A stretch of DNA of 64,000 nt from Streptomyces qinzhouensis (GTDB lineage: Bacteria; Actinomycetota; Actinomycetes; Streptomycetales; Streptomycetaceae). The stretch is taken from assembly GCF_007856155.1 (NCBI RefSeq), contig NZ_CP042266.1, positions 8,082,485 to 8,146,484 on the forward strand, written 5' to 3'. The translations under genes were made by a program, and so were the position numbers. Below the pieces are notes generated by a model that was given only the letters and a program-made list of their open reading frames with translations, was not told where the DNA came from and ran no database searches. Below, piece after piece: positions 44,554-54,362 of this stretch; position 1 is the first letter of the stretch; the number at the start of each line of letters is the position of its first letter.

Positions 44554-45618
44554 ATGACCGACAGCACACGCCCGCCGGACGGGACACCGGAGCAACGGCG
44601 GAGCAACGCCCTGATCGTGGCGCAGGCCCTGGAATTCCTCTACCCCGCCGCACTGCGCGCCGCCGCGGCCGTCGGCGTCGCGGACCACCTCGCCAACGGC
44701 CCGCGCACCCCGGCCGAACTCGCGGCGGCCACCGGCACCGACGAACAGAGCCTCCACCGGGTACTGCGACTGCTGGCCACCCGGGGCCTGTTCGAACAGG
44801 ACGACGCGGGACGCTTCGGCCTCACCGCGGACGGCGACGCGCTGCGCACCGAGGCACAGGTATCGGCCCGCGCCGCGGTACTCATGCTCACGGATCCGAC
44901 GATGTGGCGCCCCGCCGGTGAGATGACCCGATGTCTCACCGACGGCGGCTCCGCCTTCGACGCCGTCTTCGGCACCGACTTCTTCACGCACTTCGCACGG
45001 GACGCCCGGACCGCCGCCGTCTTCCACACCGGCATGGCATCCATGTCGGACGCGGAGAACGGACCCATCGCGCAGAGCTGGAACTTCCCCGAAAACGCCA
45101 CCGTCGTCGACGTGGGCGGCGGCCACGGCGGTCTGCTCCGCCAAGTACTGGCGACCGGGGCCGCACTACGCGGCATCCTCCACGACCAAGGCCACGTCCT
45201 GGCGGGCCACGCACTCGCCACCCCCGTCCCAGGCGGCGCCGACCCGGCCGGCCGCTGGCAGACCACCGAGGGAGACTTCTTCCACTCGGTACCGGCCGGA
45301 GACGTACTCATGCTCAAACGAATCCTGCACGACTGGGACGACCACCAGTGCACGACCATCCTGCGCAACTGCCGTGCCGCCCTGGCCCCGGGCGGCCACG
45401 TCCTGGTGATCGACGCGGTGGTCCCGGACGGCGACACCCCTCACCAGGCCAAGACCCTGGATCTGATGATGATGGCGTCACTGACCGGCCGGGAGCGCAC
45501 CGAGGCCGACTTCTCCCACCTCCTCGCCACGGCCGGACTACGCCTCGACCGAGTCGTCCCCACCCCGGCGGTGCTGTCCATCGTGGTGGCCACCGCCTCG
45601 GACACCCCCGCCTCCTGA
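44554..45618 (+). CDS. O-methyltransferase, Methyltransf_2 family
   Basis: This 354-residue enzyme has a dimerisation domain (ADHLANGPRTPAELAAATG) and SAM motif VVDVGGGHGG. It keeps the classical active-site stretch LKRILHDWDDHQC with the general-base histidine, unlike the two cluster methyltransferases. TGGAGG precedes the ATG. It is about 20 kb from the meroterpenoid genes and may act independently. Confidence 0.9.
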   Translation: MTDSTRPPDGTPEQRRSNALIVAQALEFLYPAALRAAAAVGVADHLANGPRTPAELAAATGTDEQSLHRVLRLLATRGLFEQDDAGRFGLTADGDALRTEAQVSARAAVLMLTDPTMWRPAGEMTRCLTDGGSAFDAVFGTDFFTHFARDARTAAVFHTGMASMSDAENGPIAQSWNFPENATVVDVGGGHGGLLRQVLATGAALRGILHDQGHVLAGHALATPVPGGADPAGRWQTTEGDFFHSVPAGDVLMLKRILHDWDDHQCTTILRNCRAALAPGGHVLVIDAVVPDGDTPHQAKTLDLMMMASLTGRERTEADFSHLLATAGLRLDRVVPTPAVLSIVVATASDTPAS

Positions 45619-45754
45619 CGATCCGCCCGCCGGCCAGGCCGGGCGGGCAGCGAGGCCGCCAACCGGCGAACCGAACAGCCCCCCGGCCGTCCACCCCGCC
45701 ACAACAGTGACCGGTCGTACGGACCCGAACACCCGGTCCGCGCGGTCGGCGGTG

Positions 45755-46285
45755 CTAGATCTCGCGGAGCCTGAAACTCTGGTTGGAATCGCCGCTGCAG
45801 CTGTACTGGATGATGCCCGCCCCAGCCGCTTCGTCGGCGTTCTCGACGTCGAAACACCTGAGGTCAATGGTATGGATCGTGGACAAGCCGACACCGGCCG
45901 GGAAGGTGAGGAACGTCTGGGTGAACCTGGGGAGCGTCCCGCACGGGTACTGGACAATCTTTGTCCCGTTGCCGCGCTTCGCGCCCTCCAGGTCGAGACA
46001 GAGATTTCCGGCAGTACGGATCTCCACACCACCGGAAACGGTGTTCAGCCAGAATCGCTGAGTGCGGGAGTTGCTGTCGCAATCGGCCTGAACGAGGGGA
46101 GCACCACTGTCCTGGGTCCGCACATCCAGACACTTGGCAGCGAAGGTCTCGACGGATACCTGGGTTCCCGGCGGATCGGCCGGCACAGCGGCTTCCGGCG
46201 CGGCCAGAGCCGCCGGACCCGTGATGACACCCAGGGCGGCAGCTAAGACAGCCAGAGTGGTCAGCACCTTGTGACGTGTACCCAC
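45755..46285 (-). CDS. Secreted ricin-B-type (CBM13-like) lectin
   Basis: This 176-residue protein has a signal peptide (LTTLAVLAAALGVITGPAALA) and a single beta-trefoil domain with KCLDV, QRFWLN, LCLDLEGAKRGNGTKIVQYPC and QSFRL repeats. It probably binds extracellular sugars; no catalytic domain is attached. GTG at 46285 has GAGGT upstream. Confidence 0.85.
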   Translation of the reverse strand: MGTRHKVLTTLAVLAAALGVITGPAALAAPEAAVPADPPGTQVSVETFAAKCLDVRTQDSGAPLVQADCDSNSRTQRFWLNTVSGGVEIRTAGNLCLDLEGAKRGNGTKIVQYPCGTLPRFTQTFLTFPAGVGLSTIHTIDLRCFDVENADEAAGAGIIQYSCSGDSNQSFRLREI

Positions 46286-46867
46286 GGCAATACCTCAGTT
46301 CTTCTCTTCTTCGGGACAGCGTGCCACGACGGGCCTGCCCCACTGGCAGGAGGATGCTTGCCGACCGAGACCGAACGAAACGACCCAAGGCACCCGGTTC
46401 AGCCTTTCGGGTGAGGACGCCACGGTTCCCGTCGCGGCGCGGATGATGCGCTGCTCCCCCCGGGGACCTCTTCCTCGCCGTACGGCCAGGAGGCGCCCCC
46501 GTTGTCGTCCCGGGGCAACTCGCAGACGCCGGGCAGGAGAAGTTGCGCCCCCCTCGGTGAGGACCGGCAGACCGTCGGAGGACGCGATGCGGGCCCGGAG
46601 CACTCGGGCGCCGAGCGAAGGCCGGCGGAGCCGCGCGGACGGGCTCCCTACCGTGCGGCGGACATGCCCTGAGCCCGGCCCCCGGGGGCGAGGACCGGTG
46701 ACGGCCCCGTCCCCGTGACGGAACCGCAGACGAAAGGCCGTCCCTTTGTACCCGTGCAGGCCGGACGGCACCGCCTGGGCACCCAGCGCAAGAAAATGAA
46801 CGCCGATCGCCGAACCTGGCACTCGCCGACCGGCCATGGCCCGGCCGACGAGTCGAGAGCAGGAGAC
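46286..46867. other. 582-bp stretch without a supported gene
   Basis: All frames give Arg/Pro-rich chance peptides. It lies upstream of the lectin gene and downstream of the leftward hydrolase, so it should contain the lectin promoter and the hydrolase terminator. Confidence 0.5.
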
Positions 46868-47746
46868 TCAGCGGGCCAGCAGGCCCCGGATCACGGCTGT
46901 AATCTCGTCGGGTGCCTCCTCGGCCATGAAATGCCCGGCGCGGGTCAGCCGGTGGTCCAGGTCCGGCGCCCACGCCTTCCACACCCCGGCAGCGTCGTAG
47001 CCGAGCTGTGCACCCCAGTCCTGCTGGACGACCGTCACGGGCATGGCCAGCTGCGACCCGGCGTCCAGGTCCGCCTGGTCGTGCGTGACATCGATGCCCG
47101 CCGAAGCCCGGTAGTCCGCGACGATCGACATCACTGCCGCGGCGCTCGCGCGCAAGTACTCGGCACGTACATCCTCGGGCACGGCGGCCGGGTCGTCGGC
47201 CCAGGCATCGAAGAACGAACCGAAGAACGCGTCCGCGCTGCCGGCGATCATCGCCTCCGGCAGGCCCGGCGGCTGCGCCATCAGGAAGAGGTGGTAGCCG
47301 ACCGCCGCCGAGGTGCCATGCAGGACGTCCCACATGTCGAGTGTCGGCACGATGTCGAGGATGCCCAGGTGCGTGATGGTCTCGGGGTGGTCCAGCCCCG
47401 CCCGGAAGGCGACCAGCGCACCCCGGTCGTGGCCGACGAGGGCGAAGCGCTCGTGGCCCAGGGCCGCCGCCAGGGTCACCACGTCGGCGGCCATGGCACG
47501 CTTGGCGTACACATCGGGATCGGTCGCCGCCGGCTTATCGCTGGCACCGTAACCCCGCAGGTCAGGACAGATCACCGTGTGCTCGCCGGCGAGCCGCTCG
47601 GCGACGTGCCGCCACATCAGATGAGTCTGGGGAAAACCGTGCAACAGCACGACCGGACTGCCGCTGCCGCCGACAGCCGCAGCCAGCTCCACACCGTCCG
47701 CACCGGGCAGCCGGATGTAATCGAAGCCGGGAATGGTAAGCGTCAT
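46868..47746 (-). CDS. Alpha/beta hydrolase, haloacetate dehalogenase/epoxide hydrolase type
   Basis: This 292-residue protein has LLHGFPQTHLMW (oxyanion region), DLRGYGASDKP, and the nucleophile elbow VGHDRGA. The nucleophile is Asp rather than Ser, as in dehalogenases and epoxide hydrolases. The late AGHFMAEE supplies the histidine. AGGGTGG precedes the ATG. It diverges from the SARP-type regulator at 47859, a likely controller. Confidence 0.9.
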   Translation of the reverse strand: MTLTIPGFDYIRLPGADGVELAAAVGGSGSPVVLLHGFPQTHLMWRHVAERLAGEHTVICPDLRGYGASDKPAATDPDVYAKRAMAADVVTLAAALGHERFALVGHDRGALVAFRAGLDHPETITHLGILDIVPTLDMWDVLHGTSAAVGYHLFLMAQPPGLPEAMIAGSADAFFGSFFDAWADDPAAVPEDVRAEYLRASAAAVMSIVADYRASAGIDVTHDQADLDAGSQLAMPVTVVQQDWGAQLGYDAAGVWKAWAPDLDHRLTRAGHFMAEEAPDEITAVIRGLLAR

Positions 47747-47780
47747 GAAAGACCACCCTCTCGGGTCGGGGACCGGACCG

Positions 47781-47816
47781 GATCAGCTTGGGCGACGGCG
47801 ATCAGCAGCCGATCAG
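47781..47816. promoter_or_regulatory. Direct GATCAG repeats, two of them 11 bp apart
   Basis: GATCAG occurs at 47781, 47800 and 47811 in the 112-bp gap between the divergent hydrolase and regulator genes. SARP-type regulators bind direct repeats with 11-bp periodicity, so the last two copies are a reasonable candidate site. Confidence 0.35.
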
Positions 47817-47858
47817 TACGGTGCGGCGCAGCCGACCCCCGGCACGGAAGATGGGGTC

Positions 47859-49796
47859 ATGCGAATCGACGTCCTCGGTGCCGTGCGAGCCCTCCACGAC
47901 GACGGCAGCCCGGTTGACCTGGGCGGACCCCGCCACCGCGAGGTACTCGCAAGACTCGTCGCCGCCGAGGGACGCATGGTCACCACCGACACCCTCGTCG
48001 ATGACCTGTGGACCGACCCACCTGCCCGCGCCGTGGGCGCTCTGCGCACCTTCGTCGCCGCGCTGCGCCGCGCCCTCGAACCCGACCGGCCACCCCGCGA
48101 ACCGCCGCGCATCATCGTCACCGAAGGACCCGGCTACACGCTGCGCCTGCCACGCGAGGACGTGGACGTCCACCGGTTCCAGGACACCCTGGCCCGAGCC
48201 CGCCGCAACCCCGGCGCCGTGACCGACCTCGGCACGGTACTCGCGGACTGGCGCGGCCCCGCCTACGCCGATGTGACCGGCTCCCCATGGGCGCAGCGCG
48301 AACGGACCCGGCTGGAGGAGCTGAGGCTGGAGGGGACGGAACTGCGCGCCCGTATCCTCCTCGACTCCGGGACAGGGGCCGAGCTCGTCGCCGGGCTGGG
48401 CGCCCATGTCACCGAACATCCGTGGCGCGAGCCGGCCTGGGGGCTGCTTGCCCGCGCACTGCACCGCGCGGGCCGCCAGGCCGACGCGCTGGCCACCCTC
48501 CGCCGCGCCCGCACGATGCTCGTCGACCAACTCGGGCTCGACCCCGGTGCCGACCTCCAACGCCTGGAGAAGGACATCCTCAACGGGACCGTGCCTCCCG
48601 AAGACACACCGACCGCGTGGACCGGCCCCGGCGTCCGGCTCGGCCCCCGCACCACCGTAGACCTGGCCCGCACCCTCGCACTGGCGGGCGGCGACGCCCT
48701 CGTCCAGTCGCGGCGCGACCGCCTCGCCGCCATCCAGGCGGCGGAACGCACCGGGGACCTCACTCTGACCGCCCGGATCATCGCAGCCTACGACGTGCCC
48801 GCCGTCTGGAGCCGGGCCGACGACCCCGAGCAGTCCCGCGCCGTCGTCGCGGCTGCCGAGCGCACGCTCACCGGGCTCGGCCCCGACGGCCCCGCCGACC
48901 TGCGCGCCCGCCTCCTGGCCACGATCGCCGTCGAGAGCCGCAGAGCCGATCTGTCCAGCACCGAACTGAAACGCGCGCAGCAGGCCGCACGGAAGGCCGA
49001 GGCACTGGCACGGGACCTGGCCGATCCGGCCCTGCTGGCCTTCGCCCTCAACGGGGTGTTCCTGCAGTCCTTCACCCGCCCCGGCCTCGCGGAGGAACGG
49101 GACCGGATCGGCACCGAGATCCTCAACCTGGCCACCCGGCACGAACTGCCGAACTTCGCCGTACTCGGCCGACTCGTCCGCCTGCAATCCGCCTCCGCCC
49201 TCGGCGACCTCGACGCCGCGGCCTCCCACGCCGAGGCAGCCGAACAACTCTCAGCCACCACCGAGGCACCCCTCGTCTCCGTCCTCACCACCTGGTTCAG
49301 GGCCCGGGCCGCGGCCGCCCGCAGCACCGAACCCGGCGGACCCACCGCCGCCACAGCCGCAGCGCACTACCGCACCGCCGAGGACGCCCTCCGGGCAGCC
49401 GGAATGCCGGGGCTGCACCGCGGCCTGTTCCCGCTCGCCCTCCTGGGACTGCGCCTCCTGCACGACCGGCCCGCACCCACCGACCCACACCTCGACTGGG
49501 GCCCCTACCGACCCTGGGCGCAACCCCTCGTACTGCTCGCCCAGGACCGGGGCGAGCAGGCCCGCACCGCCCTCGCCGCAATGCCCGAACCACCGCGTGA
49601 CCACATGCAGGAGGCCATGTGGTGCCTGACCGCCCGCGCCGCCGTACGCCTCGGCGAGCGCGGAATCGCCGCGCACGCCGAAGCCGCCTTGCGCGATGCC
49701 CGCGCAGAACACGCCGGCGCCGCCGGCGGAATGCTGACCCTGGGCCCGGTGGCGCGATACCTGGCAGAGGCGGAGGCATGCGCCGGAGCGGGGTGA
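47859..49796 (+). CDS. AfsR/SARP-type regulator (BTAD) without NB-ARC domain
   Basis: This 645-residue protein starts with an OmpR-like winged helix (MRIDVLGAVRALHDDG, VDDLWTDPP), then the bacterial transcriptional activation domain (about 95-240, ending DQLGLDPGADLQRLE), then a long helical tetratricopeptide-like tail. No P-loop NB-ARC ATPase is visible between them. It lies far from the meroterpenoid genes and is best paired with the divergent hydrolase. Confidence 0.88.
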   Translation: MRIDVLGAVRALHDDGSPVDLGGPRHREVLARLVAAEGRMVTTDTLVDDLWTDPPARAVGALRTFVAALRRALEPDRPPREPPRIIVTEGPGYTLRLPREDVDVHRFQDTLARARRNPGAVTDLGTVLADWRGPAYADVTGSPWAQRERTRLEELRLEGTELRARILLDSGTGAELVAGLGAHVTEHPWREPAWGLLARALHRAGRQADALATLRRARTMLVDQLGLDPGADLQRLEKDILNGTVPPEDTPTAWTGPGVRLGPRTTVDLARTLALAGGDALVQSRRDRLAAIQAAERTGDLTLTARIIAAYDVPAVWSRADDPEQSRAVVAAAERTLTGLGPDGPADLRARLLATIAVESRRADLSSTELKRAQQAARKAEALARDLADPALLAFALNGVFLQSFTRPGLAEERDRIGTEILNLATRHELPNFAVLGRLVRLQSASALGDLDAAASHAEAAEQLSATTEAPLVSVLTTWFRARAAAARSTEPGGPTAATAAAHYRTAEDALRAAGMPGLHRGLFPLALLGLRLLHDRPAPTDPHLDWGPYRPWAQPLVLLAQDRGEQARTALAAMPEPPRDHMQEAMWCLTARAAVRLGERGIAAHAEAALRDARAEHAGAAGGMLTLGPVARYLAEAEACAGAG

Positions 49797-49862
49797 GCGA
49801 CCGCAATCCGCGAACGCCGAGCCCGTCCGCGCTCACGGTAGAACGAAACGACTGTCCGACGT

Positions 49863-49990
49863 GTGAAGCCCGGGCCGGCGGCCCGTGCCGCACTGAGGGA
49901 CCGCGGCGTCCCCGTCCCCGAGATCGCGGGCAAGCACCCCCCGGTCGCCTCGCTGTACCGGGCGCTCGCCGAGACAGAAAACGCCGCCGG
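49863..49990 (+). pseudogene. C-terminal fragment of a serine recombinase
   Basis: The frame ARAALRDRGVPVPEIAGKHPPVASLYRALAE matches the helix-turn-helix end of resolvase/invertase-type recombinases, with the middle of that domain deleted. No catalytic domain precedes it. Confidence 0.5.
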
Positions 49991-50109
49991 GTCCGGCGAT
50001 GCACAAGTCATCGGCCCCGCCGTCCGGTCCACGCCCGCATCACCGCGCCCGGCGGCGGCACCGACCCGGCGCTGATGGAACGGCTCACCGCGCAGGTTCT
50101 CAACGGCGA

Positions 50110-50345
50110 CACCGTGCTCCTGTACCTCAACCGGGTGCCGTCCCCCATGAGCACGGAGTCCTTGCGGAACCGCTTGCGGTGCCGGAGCGCCGGCAGGGGT
50201 CCGGGGTGGTTGATGACGCGGTCGGCTGCGGATTGCGAGACGCCGAACAACGGGAAGGGCCGGCGCAGCGTCGGGTTGGTACGCCAGTAGGCGGCGACCA
50301 GCAGGACCCGGTCCTTCCAGCGGCAGACTCCACGGCCGGCCTCGC
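50110..50345 (-). mobile_element. Remnant of an IS5-type transposase
   Basis: On the reverse strand, VLLVAAYWRTNPTLRRPF, FGVSQSAADRVINH and RKRFRKDSVLMGDGT resemble the N-terminal helix-turn-helix part of IS5-family transposases common in Streptomyces. The DDE catalytic region and terminal repeats are not found, so it is an inactive fragment. Confidence 0.65.
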
Positions 50346-50573
50346 CGGACCACGTCTGCTCCCTCACCGCGAAACGCAGTCACGAGCTGACGGGAACAGC
50401 GCGGGCTCAGCCCGGCGAACGGGGCTGTCCAGGAAGACCCCAACGCCGTGATCACACGAGATACACCAGGATCATTTTCGCTGTGCCCGGCAGCTACGGG
50501 ACGGCCAGGAGCGGTGTCTCACGACGTTGGTTCCATGGAAGCCGTCGAGGGCGAGCCGACCTCAGCCGTCCGA

Positions 50574-51452
50574 TCACTCGAGGCCCGGACCATCCGCGGC
50601 ATCGCGCAGCAGTTGCCGGACTCCGCGAACAGGCCGGTAACCGAACGCGTTCGCTGCGGCAGTCGAGTCGTACACCCGGTCCAGACGATCGGGCACCGGC
50701 CACCCCTGGTCGCGGAATGCCCGGACGACGTCCGGAACCCGTTCGGCGAGCACCGCGCCCGCATCGCGGGAAAGGGCAAGGCAGTCCTCGCGGTGAAACG
50801 GGTGCGGCCCGGAGATATTGAACCTGCCGGTAACAGTGGGGTGTGCCACGGCCAGGACCCCCGCCGCTGCCACGTCGGCAACATCGACTGCCCGGTGGAG
50901 CAGGTGACGGGCTCGCACCGACAGCGGCTCCGGAAAGCACCGCGATATGCGCAGCGTGACCGAAGAAACCGGGCAGCCGGCGACCAACTCCTCCGCAGCC
51001 AGTTTGGTCTCGTCGTAGATGTCCCTGGGAAGCGGCGCGAGCTGCTCGTCCACCCAGACAGCACGGTCGGTGGACTCCAGGGCGTGTCCGTACACACTCG
51101 TACTGCTGATGTAGAGAACCCGCCGGGCGCCGAGGCGGTCAGCGTCGTCGAGCAGGCCCGCGGTCGCACCTACGTTCACCGCTCGGAACTCTTCATCGGC
51201 CAGGCGGCCGACATGCGGGGCGTGCAGCGCGGCAGTATGGACCAGGACATCGGCCGACTCTAATGCGGCCCGTCGCACCGGCCGGTTTCGCAGGTCTCCG
51301 ACGACGCTCGTCCAGCGGCCGGGAATCCGGTCCACGCCGCGGACCACCCAGCCGGCCGCGTCCAGTGCCTCGGCCAGGGCCGCTCCGACTCGGCCCGAAC
51401 TCCCGGTAACCGTAACCAGCCCAGCGGGGGCTCTTCTCGTCGCTGAGTGCAC
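50574..51452 (-). CDS. NAD-dependent epimerase/dehydratase (extended SDR)
   Basis: This 292-residue protein has the nucleotide loop VTGSSGRVGAAL, HTAALHAPHVG, and the catalytic ISSTSVYG plus YDETK (Tyr-x3-Lys). It probably acts on a nucleotide sugar, but the substrate cannot be told. GTG at 51452. It is intact although set among mobile remnants. Confidence 0.85.
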   Translation of the reverse strand: MHSATRRAPAGLVTVTGSSGRVGAALAEALDAAGWVVRGVDRIPGRWTSVVGDLRNRPVRRAALESADVLVHTAALHAPHVGRLADEEFRAVNVGATAGLLDDADRLGARRVLYISSTSVYGHALESTDRAVWVDEQLAPLPRDIYDETKLAAEELVAGCPVSSVTLRISRCFPEPLSVRARHLLHRAVDVADVAAAGVLAVAHPTVTGRFNISGPHPFHREDCLALSRDAGAVLAERVPDVVRAFRDQGWPVPDRLDRVYDSTAAANAFGYRPVRGVRQLLRDAADGPGLE

Positions 51453-51701
51453 GCGTCCGACTGTACGGCGTGGAACCGATCTCCTGAGATGGAACAGCCG
51501 AAGAGAGAGGCGGCTTGTCCTTTAGCCTCCGCTGCCAGTGCCGCCTGAGCCCAGAAGCTGCTGGCAGAGCTTGGCCCGGCCCATGGCATGGAACTGAGAC
51601 CCGGCCTCTGCGCGGGATCGGGGTTGCCCGGACGTCGCATTGAGCTGCGTCGAGGATCTCCCGGCAGGTCTGCTGTCAGGGGCGTGTGTCAGAGTCTGGG
51701 C

Positions 51702-52619
51702 ATGCTGGAGATCGTGGTGAAGACGGAGAACGGGGAGCGGCACGTTCGTGTTTCCGCGGAGGAGCTGGCTGGGCTTGTCCGGCGGGTGGGCGGTGATGGT
51801 GATCGTTTTCTGGTGATCCATCGGATACCCGATGTGCCCGACGTTTTCGCTCAGCTCTGGCACGAGGCTGGTGGGGGTTACGCGCTGGAGCACCGCGATG
51901 GTGCCGCCGACCGGCACTTCCAGGTGATGGTCGACGGTTCCGAAGCCGTGGTTGAGGCGCTGACCGGCTGGGCTCGGCAGGGGTCCGCTTGGCGCTCTGG
52001 TCTGGTGTGGTCGCTGCTGGATACGGGCCCCACCAGCGAGGTGCCGCCGCTCGACCTGGACGAAGACGAGCGCAAGGAGTTGGAGAGGCGTGTCCGTGAG
52101 GTGTTGGTCGGCGGCTACGCGGACCGCGCCGAGCTGGCGGAGCTTGCCGAGGAGTACCTGGTCACTGCGGATCGCCGACCTGTATCGCGCGAGCAGGCGG
52201 AGGTACTGGTCGACCGGATGTGGCTGGAACGTGTCGCGGAGCAGACCACATGGCAGGGCGAGACCGACCCGGAGCGGCTCACCCGCGCGTTCGCCGCTCT
52301 GCAGGAGGCCGGTATCACCGCCCGCGAGAACTTCACGTGCTGCCGCAGCTGCGGCCAGTCCGAGATCGGCGATGAAGGCGGGACCGATGCCCGGGGTTTC
52401 GTCTACTTCCACTCCCAGAACACGGACGCGGCCGCTTCCGGCCACGGACTGATGCTCCTCTACGGAGGCTTCGACAACTCGTCCGAGACCACCGCAGCCA
52501 TCGGCCAAGAGGTCGTGGCCGCGCTGGAAGCAGCCGACCTCCAGACCACTTGGGACTGTGACCCCGGCCAGGCCATCACTGTCACCCCCTTGGAGTGGCG
52601 CAAACGCCTGGTCGGCTGA
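51702..52619 (+). CDS. DUF6891-like protein
   Basis: This 305-residue protein has a distinctive C-terminal region FTCCRSCGQSEIGDE, FVYFHSQNTDAA and GLMLLYGGFD, as in the DUF6891 family; the CCxxC cluster could hold a metal. The N-terminal 150 residues are acidic and helical. ATG at 51702 lacks a good ribosome site. Third-position GC is lower than in its neighbours, hinting at transfer. Confidence 0.75.
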   Translation: MLEIVVKTENGERHVRVSAEELAGLVRRVGGDGDRFLVIHRIPDVPDVFAQLWHEAGGGYALEHRDGAADRHFQVMVDGSEAVVEALTGWARQGSAWRSGLVWSLLDTGPTSEVPPLDLDEDERKELERRVREVLVGGYADRAELAELAEEYLVTADRRPVSREQAEVLVDRMWLERVAEQTTWQGETDPERLTRAFAALQEAGITARENFTCCRSCGQSEIGDEGGTDARGFVYFHSQNTDAAASGHGLMLLYGGFDNSSETTAAIGQEVVAALEAADLQTTWDCDPGQAITVTPLEWRKRLVG

Positions 52620-52717
52620 CGATCGTCTCCAGAGCGTCCGCTTCGGCTGAGCCTGCCCTTCGTCCTCCGGCGTCGAAAAGGGCCTCGGATCATGAGGAGG
52701 GCGGCCGTGTTCCTGGG

Positions 52718-53179
52718 TCAGGTCCGGAGCAGAGCGGCGTGGATACGGGCGATGGCTCTGAGCACCTGGTCACGGTTCTTGGCCTGCTGCATCCATGCGG
52801 GCAGGCGTGCCACCACGGTCATCTTCCGGCCGTGGTCGTGCCAGGGAATCCCCTCGCGCAGCGACGCCTGCACGAATCGTTTGATCAGGTCCAGGTGTTC
52901 CAGGTCGTAGGCCCAGACCCACCCGTGCCGGGTCTCGGTCTGCAGCCACAGGCGGGCGCCGAAGTACGGGTCCGAGGCCGGTTCGCGCGGGTCCCGGTGC
53001 AAGGCCACATATCCACGGCTCCACTCCCTCGCCGTCCCGCAGTTCCGGCAGACGAGACGCCTTGGCGCAAAGAGGTCCAGATCGCGCACTCCAGTCGACT
53101 CCGGTCCTGCCACGACGTGCGCGACCCTGTCGCAACTGGGGCAGCGCACGAGAACGGACGTGAGAAAGTCGTACTTCAT
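52718..53179 (-). CDS. Small zinc-ribbon protein of unknown function
   Basis: This 153-residue protein has two CxxC pairs, VRCPSCDR and VCRNCG, forming a zinc ribbon near the N-terminus. A helical part follows (DLIKRFVQASLREG, RDQVLRAIARIHAALL). ATG at 53179 (MKYDFLTS) is preferred over 53224 because GGAG is near, though very close to the start codon. Confidence 0.65.
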   Translation of the reverse strand: MKYDFLTSVLVRCPSCDRVAHVVAGPESTGVRDLDLFAPRRLVCRNCGTAREWSRGYVALHRDPREPASDPYFGARLWLQTETRHGWVWAYDLEHLDLIKRFVQASLREGIPWHDHGRKMTVVARLPAWMQQAKNRDQVLRAIARIHAALLRT

Positions 53180-53334
53180 GCTCCGTGGATCCCGGAACCG
53201 ATGGCGTGTGGAAATCGGACTCATCGGACCAGTATGCGAGCCGAGCAGCGAAGACCCCCTACGGGTTAAATTCCAAACTTAGGCTGGGCTGTTCCCCGCC
53301 CGGGGGAGTCCGGCCGAAGCTACGAGGGAGTGGT

Positions 53335-53465
53335 TGACCTTGGAGGAGATCACGTGCCTTGGGCGACGGGCAGATCCGGACGGACTTGAGTTTCCGGAAG
53401 CCCGCATGCAGGTGGCCGCTGTCCTGGAGTCGCTGGCGGACCCCCGGCACCAGCAAAGGGTCCCA
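53335..53465 (+). pseudogene. N-terminal fragment of an uncharacterised Streptomyces protein
   Basis: LTLEEITCLGRRADPDGLEF and ARMQVAAVLESLADPRHQQR look like real coding sequence, then the frame turns to Pro/Ser-rich noise. I read it as a 3'-truncated relic. The remaining gap to 53648 holds nothing I can support. Confidence 0.3.
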
Positions 53466-53648
53466 TCATCGAAACCGGCACCGACTCCTACCGCCCAGCC
53501 TCCACACGAGCCCGAGCCGAAGAACCGGCCACGGCCAGCTGACTCCTGCGGGTTCCCTCTCGACGGCTCGCCGTCCTCACTGGTGGCAAGCCGTCCCACA
53601 CAGCGTCACCAGGTCGTTTCCGCGGCCTCTTCACGTTCTCCAGCCGTG

Positions 53649-54155
53649 TCAGGCCGGCTGCCTCAGCCACGAGTCGAGAGCCACATAGTCACCGTCAGTC
53701 AGGCCATGACGAGGATCGACACGATGGAGCAGGGCTTGCCCCTGATGATGGGCAGCGACCCAGGACCGATCAGTGCCGGTCACCTCGTCGTCGACCCAAG
53801 CGAACGGGCGTCCCGCAGCCCATGCGACAAGGGCGCGGGTCTTCCAGTGCAGTCCGTTTCGTTCATCCTGGTCGTCGATGTCGGACGGCTCCGGCCAGAT
53901 CACCACTGCCAGCTGCGGCAGACCGATGCGGGGCGCGATGCATTCATTCGCGTCCGCCATCCATGTCGTCGCCCAGACCACCTCGCACGGGAGTGCCGCC
54001 AGCCGAGGTCCGTGCTCGGGATTGATCCTGCTCAGTAGCGGATTCGCATCGGCACCATGCAGTTCAGGGCCCGTCGCATAGGTCGGATACGGCTGGGACA
54101 CTGCGCCGAACGGGATGAGTGGCCCATCGACATCAAGAAACAGCAGACGCTGCAC
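53649..54155 (-). CDS. HAD-domain protein (swiss-army-knife RNA repair-like HAD)
   Basis: About 168 residues with HAD motif I (LLFLDVDGPLIPFG), VVWATTWMADANE and PFAWVDDEVTGTDRSW. These fit the small HAD domain found in many Streptomyces proteins. The start is uncertain because a tandem repeat encodes VTGSVTGSV directly upstream. Any of three GTG codons (54155, 54167, 54179) could serve, none with a clear ribosome site. Confidence 0.7.
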   Translation of the reverse strand: MQRLLFLDVDGPLIPFGAVSQPYPTYATGPELHGADANPLLSRINPEHGPRLAALPCEVVWATTWMADANECIAPRIGLPQLAVVIWPEPSDIDDQDERNGLHWKTRALVAWAAGRPFAWVDDEVTGTDRSWVAAHHQGQALLHRVDPRHGLTDGDYVALDSWLRQPA

Positions 54156-54182
54156 GGAACCAGTCACGGAACCAGTCACGGA
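54154..54182. repeat. 12-bp tandem duplication at the HAD gene start
   Basis: ACGGAACCAGTC occurs twice in tandem and then once partially. It duplicates a possible GTG start codon, so repeat number could change the N-terminus or start spacing. Confidence 0.7.
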
Positions 54183-54362
54183 AGCACGATAGCGACTGAT
54201 CCCATCGATGACCGCCTCAAAGACCCAGACCCGACAACCGACCATCGCCCCACCTGCTGCTCTTTCGCGTGAACATCCACGAACCCCAAGATCCGCAACT
54301 GCTGCTCAAAGCAGCAGACAAACGCTGCTGCCAGAAGTGAACGAAGCCAGCGGTGGCCGGTC

